Part shown: positions 1 through 6,530 of the stretch, one piece after another
How positions within the stretch are numbered: the stretch's first letter is position 1
Layout of the letters: every line of letters begins with the position of its first letter
Source: Gammaproteobacteria bacterium
Lineage (GTDB): Bacteria > Pseudomonadota > Gammaproteobacteria > Ga0077536
Assembly: GCA_030639105.1 (NCBI GenBank)
Contig: DAOWDI010000093.1
Coordinates: 1-7,726, forward strand
Direction: 5' to 3'
Length of the DNA stretch: 7,726 nucleotides
Notes under the pieces: generated by a model
What the model was told of the DNA's origin: nothing
Databases searched by the model: none
Seen by the model: only the letters and a program-made list of their open reading frames with translations
Made by a program: the position numbers and the translations under genes

Positions 1-286
1 AGTCGCCGCCACCACCCCGGCCATGGGCGATGGCCGGGGCAAAGAGGTCTACGATGCCGCCTGCTTTGTCTGCCATGCGACCGGCGTTGCCGGTGCACCA
101 AAATTTGGCGATCCCGTCGGCTGGAATGCGCGCATCGCACAGGGTACCGACACGCTATATACACACGCGATCAAGGGCTTCATGGGTGAAGCCGGGCTGA
201 TGCCGCCAAAGGGAGGTCGCATGGACTACTCCGATGACGATGTGAAGGCCGCGGTCGACTACATGGTGGTGAAGGCTAGTCAGTAA
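1..286 (+). CDS. C-type cytochrome, cytochrome c5-like, C-terminal part (5' end outside window)
   Basis: This is a periplasmic electron carrier of the class I, cytochrome c5-like family. The frame is open from base 2 with no stop before it, so the gene very probably begins left of the window; the ATG at 23 is likely internal. Counting from that ATG, the heme-binding motif CFVCH is at residues 14-18 (bases 62-76), giving two thioether cysteines and the proximal histidine. It is followed by the family pattern GVAGAPKFGDP, then W-N-R-I-A-Q-G, then LMPPKGG, whose Met60 is the likely distal heme ligand. The tail ends KAAVDYMV, usual for cytochrome c5. No signal peptide is visible because the N-terminus is missing. 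It converges with the TRAP binding protein gene on the other strand. The fold assignment is secure; the redox partner is unknown, and a second heme domain upstream cannot be excluded. Confidence 0.9.
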   Translation, partial: VAATTPAMGDGRGKEVYDAACFVCHATGVAGAPKFGDPVGWNARIAQGTDTLYTHAIKGFMGEAGLMPPKGGRMDYSDDDVKAAVDYMVVKASQ

Positions 287-316
287 CGCTTCAGCGAACG
301 CGGGCTTCGGGCCAGA

Positions 317-334
317 CCTCCGCTACAGCGGGGG
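317..334 (+). other. GC-rich hairpin after the cytochrome gene
   Basis: CCTCCGC (317-323) pairs with GCGGGGG (328-334) around a TACA loop: six Watson-Crick pairs and one G-T. It lies 31 bases past the cytochrome stop codon. No T run follows on the plus strand, so it is not a classical intrinsic terminator. It may slow polymerase or protect the transcript's 3' end, or be chance in GC-rich DNA. Confidence 0.35.
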
Positions 335-335
335 C

Positions 336-356
336 AGAAAAGATTGGGGCCAATCT
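336..356 (-). terminator. Probable intrinsic terminator of the TRAP binding protein gene
   Basis: AGATTGG (341-347) and CCAATCT (350-356) form an inverted repeat. Realistically this is a six-pair stem with a four-base loop. Read on the minus strand, the stem runs straight into TTTTCT (341-336). It begins 8 bases after the minus-strand stop codon at 365-367, the expected place for a terminator. The stem is only moderately stable and the T run is short and interrupted, so termination may be partial. Confidence 0.5.
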
Positions 357-364
357 CCAGCCGA

Positions 365-1492
365 TCAATCCAGCGCACGGTTGTAGAATTGGCGATAGGC
401 ATCTTCAGTGATGTCGTCCCACGCCTCGAAAGTCTTTTGGAACGCTTCGTAATTCTCACGCACCTCCTGAAATTTCACATCCTTTTGTGCTTCGGCATCG
501 AGAGCCTCGCGCGAACTCGAGTACAACGCCTCGAGGACTTCCTGCGGAAACTCCACCATCTCGATATGGCCGGACTCGCGCAGTTTCGCATAAGCCTTCG
601 CATTTTCCGCCTCCATGCGGCTGTGCAGATCGACGCCGCCAGCGGCGGCGGCGCTCTCGATAATCAGCTGCAGGTGCTCCGGTAAACCCTCCCACGCCGG
701 CTTATTGACGATCAATTCGAGTTGCGTACTGGGCTCATGCCAGCCGGGGTAATAGTAATATTTCGCCGCGCGGTCCAAACCGAAGCGGACGTCGTGCAGC
801 GGCCCGACCCATTCCGTCGCATCGATATTGCCCCTTTCCAGCGCAATATAGACCTCGCCGCCGGAGAGGAGTATCGGGTTGCCGCCGGCCTTGGCCAATG
901 CTTTGCCGCCAAGCCCCGGAATGCGCATCTTCAGGCCATCGAGATCTGCTACGGAATCGACGCGTTTGTTAAACCAGCCGCCCATCTGGGTGCCGGTATT
1001 GCCCATCGGGAACGGCACCAGGTCGAACGGTGCGTAGATCTCACGCCACAGCTTGAGTCCATCGCCGCCAAGCAGCCAAGCAGCCATCCCGCGAGCCGTA
1101 AGACCGAACGGGACCGCCGACATATACTGCGCCGCCGGCACCTTGCCAGCCCAATAGTAAGCGGCACTGTGACCCATCTGCACAATCGTCCCATTCGACA
1201 CCGCCTCGAAGACTTCGAGTGCGGGGATGAGTTCACCACCGGCATAGACCTGGATCGTCATTTGTCCACGGCTCATGGTTGCCACATCACTCGCAAACTG
1301 CATCACTACGTCGTGATTGATCGGCAGATTAGGCGGCCAGGCGGTAACGAGTTTCCAGTTGAACTTTTGCTCCGCCACCGCACCGCTGCTCACCTCGCCC
1401 GCGGGATCGGTCCCACAGGCGGCAACGCACGCGATGATACACAGCCAGATCGCGGCCCGCGCGTGGCTTCGGATTAGTAATTGCTGCAGCAT
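365..1492 (-). CDS. TRAP transporter substrate-binding lipoprotein, DctP/TakP-like
   Basis: This is an extracytoplasmic solute receptor of a TRAP transporter, the type that captures organic acids in the periplasm for a sodium-driven permease. The 375 residues are normal for the family. Residues 1-25 form a signal peptide ending VAA before Cys26, a plausible lipobox, so the protein is probably a membrane-anchored lipoprotein. The mature part starts with WKLVTAWPPNLP (46-57). GNTGTQMGGWF is at 164-174 and DGLKMRIPGLGG at 185-196; its Arg190 corresponds to the conserved arginine that contacts the substrate carboxylate in this family. IDATEWVGP follows at 223-231 and YYPGWHEP at 247-254. These motifs point to the TakP / mannitol-chloroaromatic (COG4663) branch; the ligand cannot be read from sequence, though 2-oxo acids are known for TakP. 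The start is supported by a good Shine-Dalgarno sequence. DctQ and DctM are not adjacent: uvrD is upstream and the convergent cytochrome gene is downstream. Confidence 0.92.
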   Translation of the reverse strand: MLQQLLIRSHARAAIWLCIIACVAACGTDPAGEVSSGAVAEQKFNWKLVTAWPPNLPINHDVVMQFASDVATMSRGQMTIQVYAGGELIPALEVFEAVSNGTIVQMGHSAAYYWAGKVPAAQYMSAVPFGLTARGMAAWLLGGDGLKLWREIYAPFDLVPFPMGNTGTQMGGWFNKRVDSVADLDGLKMRIPGLGGKALAKAGGNPILLSGGEVYIALERGNIDATEWVGPLHDVRFGLDRAAKYYYYPGWHEPSTQLELIVNKPAWEGLPEHLQLIIESAAAAGGVDLHSRMEAENAKAYAKLRESGHIEMVEFPQEVLEALYSSSREALDAEAQKDVKFQEVRENYEAFQKTFEAWDDITEDAYRQFYNRALD

Positions 1493-1497
1493 GCTGA

Positions 1498-1504
1498 TTC
1501 CTCT
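1498..1504 (-). promoter_or_regulatory. Ribosome binding site of the TRAP binding protein gene
   Basis: On the minus strand AGAGGAA ends 5 bases before the ATG at 1492-1490. It is the clearest Shine-Dalgarno sequence in the window and fixes the start. The uvrD, pmbA, moxR and DUF58 starts lack anything comparable, which suggests this gene is translated efficiently and independently of uvrD. Confidence 0.7.
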
Positions 1505-1548
1505 TTTCTATTCGTAATTGAATTGGGACTGAACTGTAGGCGCCCGCA

Positions 1549-3699
1549 TCATACGGCCTCCAGCCCCGCATACGCCGCCATCAACCACTTGATGCCATCG
1601 GCTTCGAAATTGACCTGTACACGGGCGTTGTCACCATGGCCCTCGAGGTACAGCACCACACCTTTGCCGAAACTCTTGTGCTGAACCCGCTGACCGAGTG
1701 TAAACCCGGTGTCGACGGTTTCCCCCGCATTATTATCGCCAGAGGTGATGACATGACCTCCCAGACGAACTTCCCGCACTAAGTGCGCGGGGATCTCCCG
1801 GATGAAGCGTGACGGCCGCGGATAATAGTCCGATCCATGCAAGCGCCGGCACTCGGCGTGGCATATCGTCAAACGACGCATCGCACGGGTGATACCGACA
1901 TAGCACAAGCGTCGCTCTTCCTCCAACTGGCGCGGATCCTCGCTACAACGCCGGTGTGGAAATAGACCCTCCTCGACGCCGACGAGGAAAATTTCCGGAA
2001 ACTCAAGCCCCTTCGCGGAATGCAAAGTCATCAACTGCACGCTGTCCTCATGCGCACCCGCCTGGCCTTCGCCTGCTTCCAGTGCCGCATGGCTCAAGAA
2101 CGCCGCCATCAGCGGCATCTCCTCGGCGTTGTCGCCCGGCGTAAAATCGCGCGCGGCACTCACCAGTTCCTCCAGGTTTTCGATCCGGTCGAGCCCACGT
2201 TCGCCCTTCTCCTTCTTATAGTGATCGACCAGGCCACTATGCTCCACCACCGTCTTGATGACCTGGGCGAGATCCAAGCCTTCCAGCGCTACGCCCAGGC
2301 GGTCGATCAGATTGAGAAAACATTCCAGCGCATTGATGGCACGCGGCCCGAGTTCGCGATTGGCGACGACCCGATGCGCGGCCTCCCACATCGTGATTTG
2401 TTCGAGGCGCGCGGTATTGCGCAGCACTTCGATACTGCGTTGCCCGATGCCACGCGTCGGCGTATTCACGACACGCTCGAACGCAGCGTCATCACCGCGA
2501 AGAAGGGCGAGCCGTAGATAGGCCAGTGCATCCTTGATCTCCGCGCGCTCATAAAATTTGAAGCCACCGTGAACACGGTAGGGAATATCGGCTTGGCGCA
2601 GCGCATCTTCCAGCACACGAGACTGCGCGCTGACGCGATACAACACAGCACATTCGTCATAGCGTCCGCCGTGTTTATACTGCCCAGCGATCCGCTCGAC
2701 GCAGAAACGGGCTTCGTCGATATCGTTGTACGCCACATACCGGATGATTGGTTCGCCCTTATCACCGGCAGTCCACAACTCCTTGCCGAGACGTGTTGGA
2801 TTATTCGCGATGAGCGCATTAGCCGCCTCGAGTATGTTTGCGGTCGAACGATAGTTCTGCTCGAGCCGAATAACCTCGTTGTTTGGAAAATCACGCTGGA
2901 AACGCTGCATGTTCTCGACCTTCGCACCACGCCAGCTATAGATCGACTGGTCGTCATCGCCCACCACGAAAAGGTTTCCGTCTTTCCCAACCAACTGCCT
3001 CAACCATCCATATTGCAGCGCGTTGGTATCCTGGAATTCATCGACCAGCACGTGCCAGAACCGCTCCTGATAGTGGCGCAGCAACCCCGGGGTATCTCGC
3101 CACAACTCGTGCGCGCGTAATAGCAACTCGGCAAAATCGACCAGCCCCGCACGCCCACAGGCCTCTTCGTAAGCCTGATAGGCGTCGATCAAGGTCCGCA
3201 TGGTGAGATTGCCACCGTCATCGACGTGCTTGGGCCGCAAACCTTCGTCCTTACGTGCATTGATAAACCACTGGGATTCCTTCGCCGGCAATTCCTTTTC
3301 GTCCAGATTCATCGAGCGCAGCGTCCGACGGATTATGCGAAGCTGATCTTCGCTGTCGATGATCTGGAAATGCTCGGGAAGATCGGCTTCGCGCCAGTGG
3401 GCCCGCAACAGGCGGTGCGCGATACCGTGAAAGGTACCAACCCACATGCCCCCGACCGGTCGTCTGAGAAGACTTTCGATCCGGACCCGCATCTGGGCCG
3501 CCGCCTTGTTCGTGAACGTAACCGCCAGCACCCCCTTCGGGGTCGCCCGCCCAGTCTCCAGATACCAGGCGATACGATGGACCAATACACGGGTTTTCCC
3601 GCTGCCCGCGCCTGCGAGGATAAGTGCATGCGGCGCGGTGACGGTTACAGCTTGACGTTGAGCCGGATTGAGTGGATCCAGGATCACGCTTTCGCTCAT
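1549..3699 (-). CDS. uvrD: DNA helicase II, UvrD (superfamily 1A, 3'-5')
   Basis: UvrD is an ATP-driven 3'-5' helicase. It removes the excised oligonucleotide and UvrC in nucleotide excision repair, unwinds the nicked strand in mismatch repair, and strips RecA from DNA. The 716 residues are close to the 720 of E. coli UvrD and the motifs are collinear with it. The Q motif LNPAQRQAV is at 10-18, Walker A AGAGSGKT at 29-36, motif Ia TFTNKAA at 61-67, and Walker B DEFQDTN at 220-226. Motif III GDDDQSIYSWRG is at 247-258 and motif IV QNYRST at 281-286. Motif V is around TLHSAKGLEF (558-567) and motif VI around YVGITRA (600-606). The C-terminal Tudor-like domain, about 668-713 (GQRVQHKSFGKG to IKWLMAAYA), favours UvrD over Rep, although PcrA shares this domain. 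The start fits the family's spacing to the Q motif, but no clear ribosome binding site precedes it. The TRAP binding protein gene follows after 56 bases and may be co-transcribed. Confidence 0.96.
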   Translation of the reverse strand: MSESVILDPLNPAQRQAVTVTAPHALILAGAGSGKTRVLVHRIAWYLETGRATPKGVLAVTFTNKAAAQMRVRIESLLRRPVGGMWVGTFHGIAHRLLRAHWREADLPEHFQIIDSEDQLRIIRRTLRSMNLDEKELPAKESQWFINARKDEGLRPKHVDDGGNLTMRTLIDAYQAYEEACGRAGLVDFAELLLRAHELWRDTPGLLRHYQERFWHVLVDEFQDTNALQYGWLRQLVGKDGNLFVVGDDDQSIYSWRGAKVENMQRFQRDFPNNEVIRLEQNYRSTANILEAANALIANNPTRLGKELWTAGDKGEPIIRYVAYNDIDEARFCVERIAGQYKHGGRYDECAVLYRVSAQSRVLEDALRQADIPYRVHGGFKFYERAEIKDALAYLRLALLRGDDAAFERVVNTPTRGIGQRSIEVLRNTARLEQITMWEAAHRVVANRELGPRAINALECFLNLIDRLGVALEGLDLAQVIKTVVEHSGLVDHYKKEKGERGLDRIENLEELVSAARDFTPGDNAEEMPLMAAFLSHAALEAGEGQAGAHEDSVQLMTLHSAKGLEFPEIFLVGVEEGLFPHRRCSEDPRQLEEERRLCYVGITRAMRRLTICHAECRRLHGSDYYPRPSRFIREIPAHLVREVRLGGHVITSGDNNAGETVDTGFTLGQRVQHKSFGKGVVLYLEGHGDNARVQVNFEADGIKWLMAAYAGLEAV

Positions 3700-3949
3700 G
3701 ATTCAGACAACGACCAAAATCGTGTGCGCACCCGAGTTTACTCCGCAACAACCGGGTTGCCAGTGAGACCACGAGCACAAATCGCAATCAATTCCGGGGA
3801 TTATCGGTAAGATCCGCCACGCACAGACGAGCAGGGTCAAGCGCATTGCAACACTCCGTGAATGAACCATAAGCACACCAATTTTACCTGCCCTCAGGGC
3901 GCGTTCACAGCACCACAACCCACATCAATAGGTTACAATAGTAACGCTT
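3700..3949. other. Divergent intergenic region between uvrD and pmbA
   Basis: This 250-base stretch must hold promoters for both uvrD (leftward) and pmbA (rightward). No strong sigma-70 pair is evident. The best rightward candidates are TTGCAA (3846-3851) with CATAAG (3868-3873) at a 16-base spacing, and a lone TACAAT (3934-3939). For uvrD only a poor TAAACT-type -10 element is seen. Short inverted repeats are GCCCT/AGGGC (3890-3900) and GTTAC/GTAAC (3932-3945). No CTG-N10-CAG LexA-type site is present. I see no credible small gene here. Confidence 0.6.
3932..3945 (+). promoter_or_regulatory. Inverted repeat and -10-like element just upstream of pmbA
   Basis: GTTAC (3932-3936) and GTAAC (3941-3945) form a perfect five-base inverted repeat around AATA, ending 4 bases before the pmbA ATG. 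TACAAT (3934-3939), a five-of-six match to the -10 consensus, lies within it. There is no good -35 at 16-18 bases and no Shine-Dalgarno sequence. It could be a small operator over a promoter with a nearly leaderless transcript, a hairpin hindering the start, or chance. Confidence 0.25.
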
Positions 3950-5284
3950 ATGAGTGATCCCGAACTATCAATAGAGCAATCACTCGCCGTTCTCAACTCG
4001 GCGATCGATGGCGCCCGGCAGCGCGGAGTCAGTGCGGCGAAAGCCGCATTGAGTATCGGCGGCGGTCTCTCGGTCACTGTGCGCAACGGTGAAGTAGAAA
4101 CCATCGAACACCATCAGGACAAGACCCTGACCTTGAGTGCGTACCGAGGGAAACGTAAAGGAACCGCGACGACGACGGATTTTTCGCCGCGCGGCGTTGA
4201 AGAAACGGTCGTGGCGGCCGACCGTATCGCGCGAAACGCCGAGGACGACCCTTATGCCGGGTTGATCGATTCCAGCTACCTCGCACGGGACATCCCGGAT
4301 TTGGACCTCGACCACCCCTGGGTACTGAAGCCTGAAGCTGCGATCGAACTAGCAATGCGGTGCGACAGCGCGGCGCGCGATGGCGATGCGCGCGTCGACC
4401 AGACCGACGATATCAGCGTCAGTCAGCATCGCGGCCTGCGCGGTTACGCAACGACCGCGGGCTTCGCGCATGCCTACAGAGGGTCGCGCCATAGCCTAAG
4501 CTGTACCGTTGTCGGTAAACAAGACGGCGCGATGCAATGTGGCAACTGGTATACGGTATCGCGTGATGCGGATACACTTGAAACCGCCGAATCCGTCGGC
4601 CGGCGCGCCGCCGAACGCACGGTTGCGAAACTGGGCGCGCGCAAGGTCACGACGGAGAAAGTGCCGGTGATCTTCGAGGCGCCCGTCGCTGGCAGCCTGA
4701 TCGGCCACCTGGTGAACGCTATATCCGGGGGGAGTCTTTACCGCAAGGCATCATTCCTGCTCGATAGCGCAGGTACGGCGGTCTTTCCCGACCATGTTTC
4801 TCTCACCGAAACGCCGCACCTCGCACGTTGTCTCGGCAGCGCCCCTTTCGATGCCGAGGGTGCGCGAACCAAGGATCGTGACCTCGTCGACAACGGCATC
4901 CTTACGGGCTACGTCCTCGACAGCTACGCCGCGCGCAGGCTCAAGCTTGAGCCGACGGGTAATGCCGGCGGCGTGCACAATCTCACGCTATCTCATCAGG
5001 ATCTCAGCCTCACACAGCTCCTCGCCACGATGAGACGCGGCCTTTTTGTAACCGACCTCATGGGCTTCGGGGTGAATACGGTCACCGGGGATTATTCCCG
5101 CGGGGCCAGCGGATTCTGGGTCGAAGACGGCCAGATAGCCTATCCGGTGGAGGAAATCACGATTGCCGGGAACCTCACGGACATGTTCAAGAACATTATC
5201 GCGAGCGCCGCTGATACCGATCTGCGCGGAAATATCCGCTCGGGATCGATCCTGCTCGAGTCGTTGACCGTTGCCGGGGCCTAA
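3950..5284 (+). CDS. pmbA: PmbA/TldE, metalloprotease-related partner of TldD
   Basis: PmbA (TldE) forms a cytoplasmic complex with TldD. In E. coli this complex degrades unfolded peptides, processes the microcin B17 leader and removes the antitoxin CcdA. TldD carries the zinc site and TldE is the non-metal partner. Consistent with that, this protein has no HExxH or HExxxH motif. The 444 residues compare with 450 in E. coli and align along the whole length. Diagnostic stretches are VRNGEVETIE (44-53), RKGTATTTDFSP (69-80), RHSLSCTVV (180-188), PVIFEAPVAGSLIGHLV (239-255) and ISGGSLYRKASFLLDS (258-273). Later ones are GNAGGVHNL (337-345), TGDYSRGASGFWVEDG (379-394) and EEITIAGNL (401-409). The N-terminus agrees with the family, though no ribosome binding site is visible. 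It is transcribed away from uvrD. tldD is not in the window, which is common because the two genes are often unlinked. Confidence 0.95.
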   Translation: MSDPELSIEQSLAVLNSAIDGARQRGVSAAKAALSIGGGLSVTVRNGEVETIEHHQDKTLTLSAYRGKRKGTATTTDFSPRGVEETVVAADRIARNAEDDPYAGLIDSSYLARDIPDLDLDHPWVLKPEAAIELAMRCDSAARDGDARVDQTDDISVSQHRGLRGYATTAGFAHAYRGSRHSLSCTVVGKQDGAMQCGNWYTVSRDADTLETAESVGRRAAERTVAKLGARKVTTEKVPVIFEAPVAGSLIGHLVNAISGGSLYRKASFLLDSAGTAVFPDHVSLTETPHLARCLGSAPFDAEGARTKDRDLVDNGILTGYVLDSYAARRLKLEPTGNAGGVHNLTLSHQDLSLTQLLATMRRGLFVTDLMGFGVNTVTGDYSRGASGFWVEDGQIAYPVEEITIAGNLTDMFKNIIASAADTDLRGNIRSGSILLESLTVAGA

Positions 5285-5472
5285 ACTCATCGCCGTCGAG
5301 TGCCGTTATACGAACCGCGGCATAGAAAAATCCAGACAGGACTTTTAAGCTTTTCCTGGACTTGAAGAGGCGGCTGGCGGTATCTCCGAGTAGCGCGGGC
5401 ATCGAGGGGAAAACCGAGCACGCAGCGGCAAGCCCCGGAATTGATTGCGCTAACAACGCGGTATCGGTAGAC

Positions 5473-6444
5473 GTGAACAAATCTTTACACGATGCAAAAG
5501 TAGCCGAGATCGACACGCGCTCGCCGGCCGAGGCCCAGCGCCTGCTCTGTCGCGTCCTCGACAGCGGCGCGGACATCATCCTCGGTAAACGCCGGGAACT
5601 TCGCCTGGCGGTCACCTGCCTGATCGCGCGCGGCCACCTGCTTATCGAAGATCTTCCCGGAGTCGGCAAGACAACACTCGCCCACTTGCTGGCGAAACTA
5701 CTAGGGCTCAACTTTCAACGTATCCAGTTCACCAGCGACCTCCTCCCGGCCGATGTCGTGGGCGTATCGATTTTTGATCGCGACGGCGGGGGATTTCATT
5801 TTCACCAGGGCCCAATCTTTACCCAAGTACTGCTGGCCGATGAGGTAAACCGCGCAACGCCGCGCGCGCAGAGCGCGCTACTCGAGGCGATGGAAGAACG
5901 CCAGGTCACGGTCGAAGGTGAGACCCACCCATTGCCCGACCCATTTTTCGTCATCGCGACGCAGAACCCCTCCGACCAGATCGGGACGTTTCCGCTGCCG
6001 GAATCACAGCTCGATCGTTTCCTCATGCGGATCTCGATTGGCTACCCATCGAGAGATGCCGAACTCGAACTGCTGAACGGCGAAAACAGGCGCAGGATGC
6101 TGAGCCGGCTCGAACCACAACTGCACCTTGACAATCTACGGCGCCTACAGCGCCAGGTCGACGGCATCCATGTCGCCGAGCCATTGATGGAATATATACA
6201 GGATCTGCTTGATTTCAGCCGTCAGGCGCCCGCGTTCACGACGGGACTCTCGCCGCGGGCCGGGCTCGGGCTCGTTCACGCCGCAAAGGCCTGGGCGCTG
6301 ATCGACGGCCGCGGGCATGTCCTACCGGAAGACGTTCAGGAAATTCTGCCCGCGGTCGTGTCGCACCGACTCGGTACCAGCGAGGGGGGCAGCACGGTGC
6401 CGGACCTCGCCGAGGCGCTGATCAAATCCGTGCCCATCCCGTGA
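5473..6444 (+). CDS. MoxR-family AAA+ ATPase
   Basis: MoxR-family AAA+ ATPases act as chaperone-like remodelling factors, usually encoded beside DUF58 and vWA or transglutaminase proteins. Numbered from the GTG at 5473 (323 residues, normal for the family), Walker A DLPGVGKTTLA is at 60-70 and Walker B LLADEVNRA at 120-128. Then come sensor 1 ATQNP (162-166), the arginine-finger region LPESQLDRF (175-183) and the sensor 2 region GLSPRAGLGL (258-267). The family's LLEAMEERQVTVEG stretch is also present. The start is uncertain: the frame is open back to 5326, and a TTG at 5362 would add 37 residues of no recognised similarity. I prefer the GTG because it gives a typical length, but neither start has a good ribosome binding site. 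A 188-base gap after pmbA (77 with the TTG start) makes a separate promoter likely. The substrate is unknown. Confidence 0.93.
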   Translation: MNKSLHDAKVAEIDTRSPAEAQRLLCRVLDSGADIILGKRRELRLAVTCLIARGHLLIEDLPGVGKTTLAHLLAKLLGLNFQRIQFTSDLLPADVVGVSIFDRDGGGFHFHQGPIFTQVLLADEVNRATPRAQSALLEAMEERQVTVEGETHPLPDPFFVIATQNPSDQIGTFPLPESQLDRFLMRISIGYPSRDAELELLNGENRRRMLSRLEPQLHLDNLRRLQRQVDGIHVAEPLMEYIQDLLDFSRQAPAFTTGLSPRAGLGLVHAAKAWALIDGRGHVLPEDVQEILPAVVSHRLGTSEGGSTVPDLAEALIKSVPIP

Positions 6445-6530
6445 TCGGATCAGACCGGCCGAGCCAAATACTGGGCGCCAACCATTACGCCTCGCCGCTA
6501 CCGGCAGTTACTGAACACCCGGCCCCGTGA
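6441..6530 (+). other. 29-codon open frame overlapping both neighbouring genes (possible coupling peptide)
   Basis: A GTG at 6441 overlaps the moxR stop as GTGA. It opens a 29-codon frame beginning MIGSDRPSQIL. This frame ends at TGA 6528-6530, which overlaps the GTG start of the DUF58 gene, again as GTGA. The peptide is not recognisable. It has no Shine-Dalgarno sequence of its own, and neither does the DUF58 gene. It could be a short leader carrying ribosomes from moxR to the DUF58 gene, or an accident of GC-rich sequence, since two four-base overlaps are not statistically strong. Confidence 0.25.

Noticed and set aside
630..655. GCC/GGC-rich inverted repeat
   Set aside because: It is explained by an Ala-Ala-Ala-Ala-Gly-Gly stretch in the TRAP binding protein (residues 281-286).
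722..1477. 251-codon plus-strand open frame
   Set aside because: It lies entirely antisense to the well-supported TRAP binding protein gene, shows no recognisable motif and is explained by GC-rich codon use.
2020..3120. Plus-strand open frames of 165 and 183 codons
   Set aside because: Both are antisense shadows inside uvrD, whose motifs are complete on the other strand.
3226..3810. 194-codon plus-strand open frame reaching into the intergenic region
   Set aside because: Most of it is antisense to the uvrD N-terminal motifs, with no recognisable product.
3703..3918. 71-codon minus-strand open frame upstream of uvrD
   Set aside because: Composition is irregular (many Cys and Trp), there is no ribosome binding site or family pattern, and it sits where promoters are expected.
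5301..5322. TGCCG/CGGCA inverted repeat after pmbA as a terminator
   Set aside because: The stem is only five pairs with a 12-base loop and no T run follows on the plus strand.
5326..5360. Minus-strand hairpin (CAGGA/TCCTG or TCCAG/CTGGA) followed by five T
   Set aside because: It has a terminator shape, but no minus-strand gene reads into it and the two pairings exclude each other.
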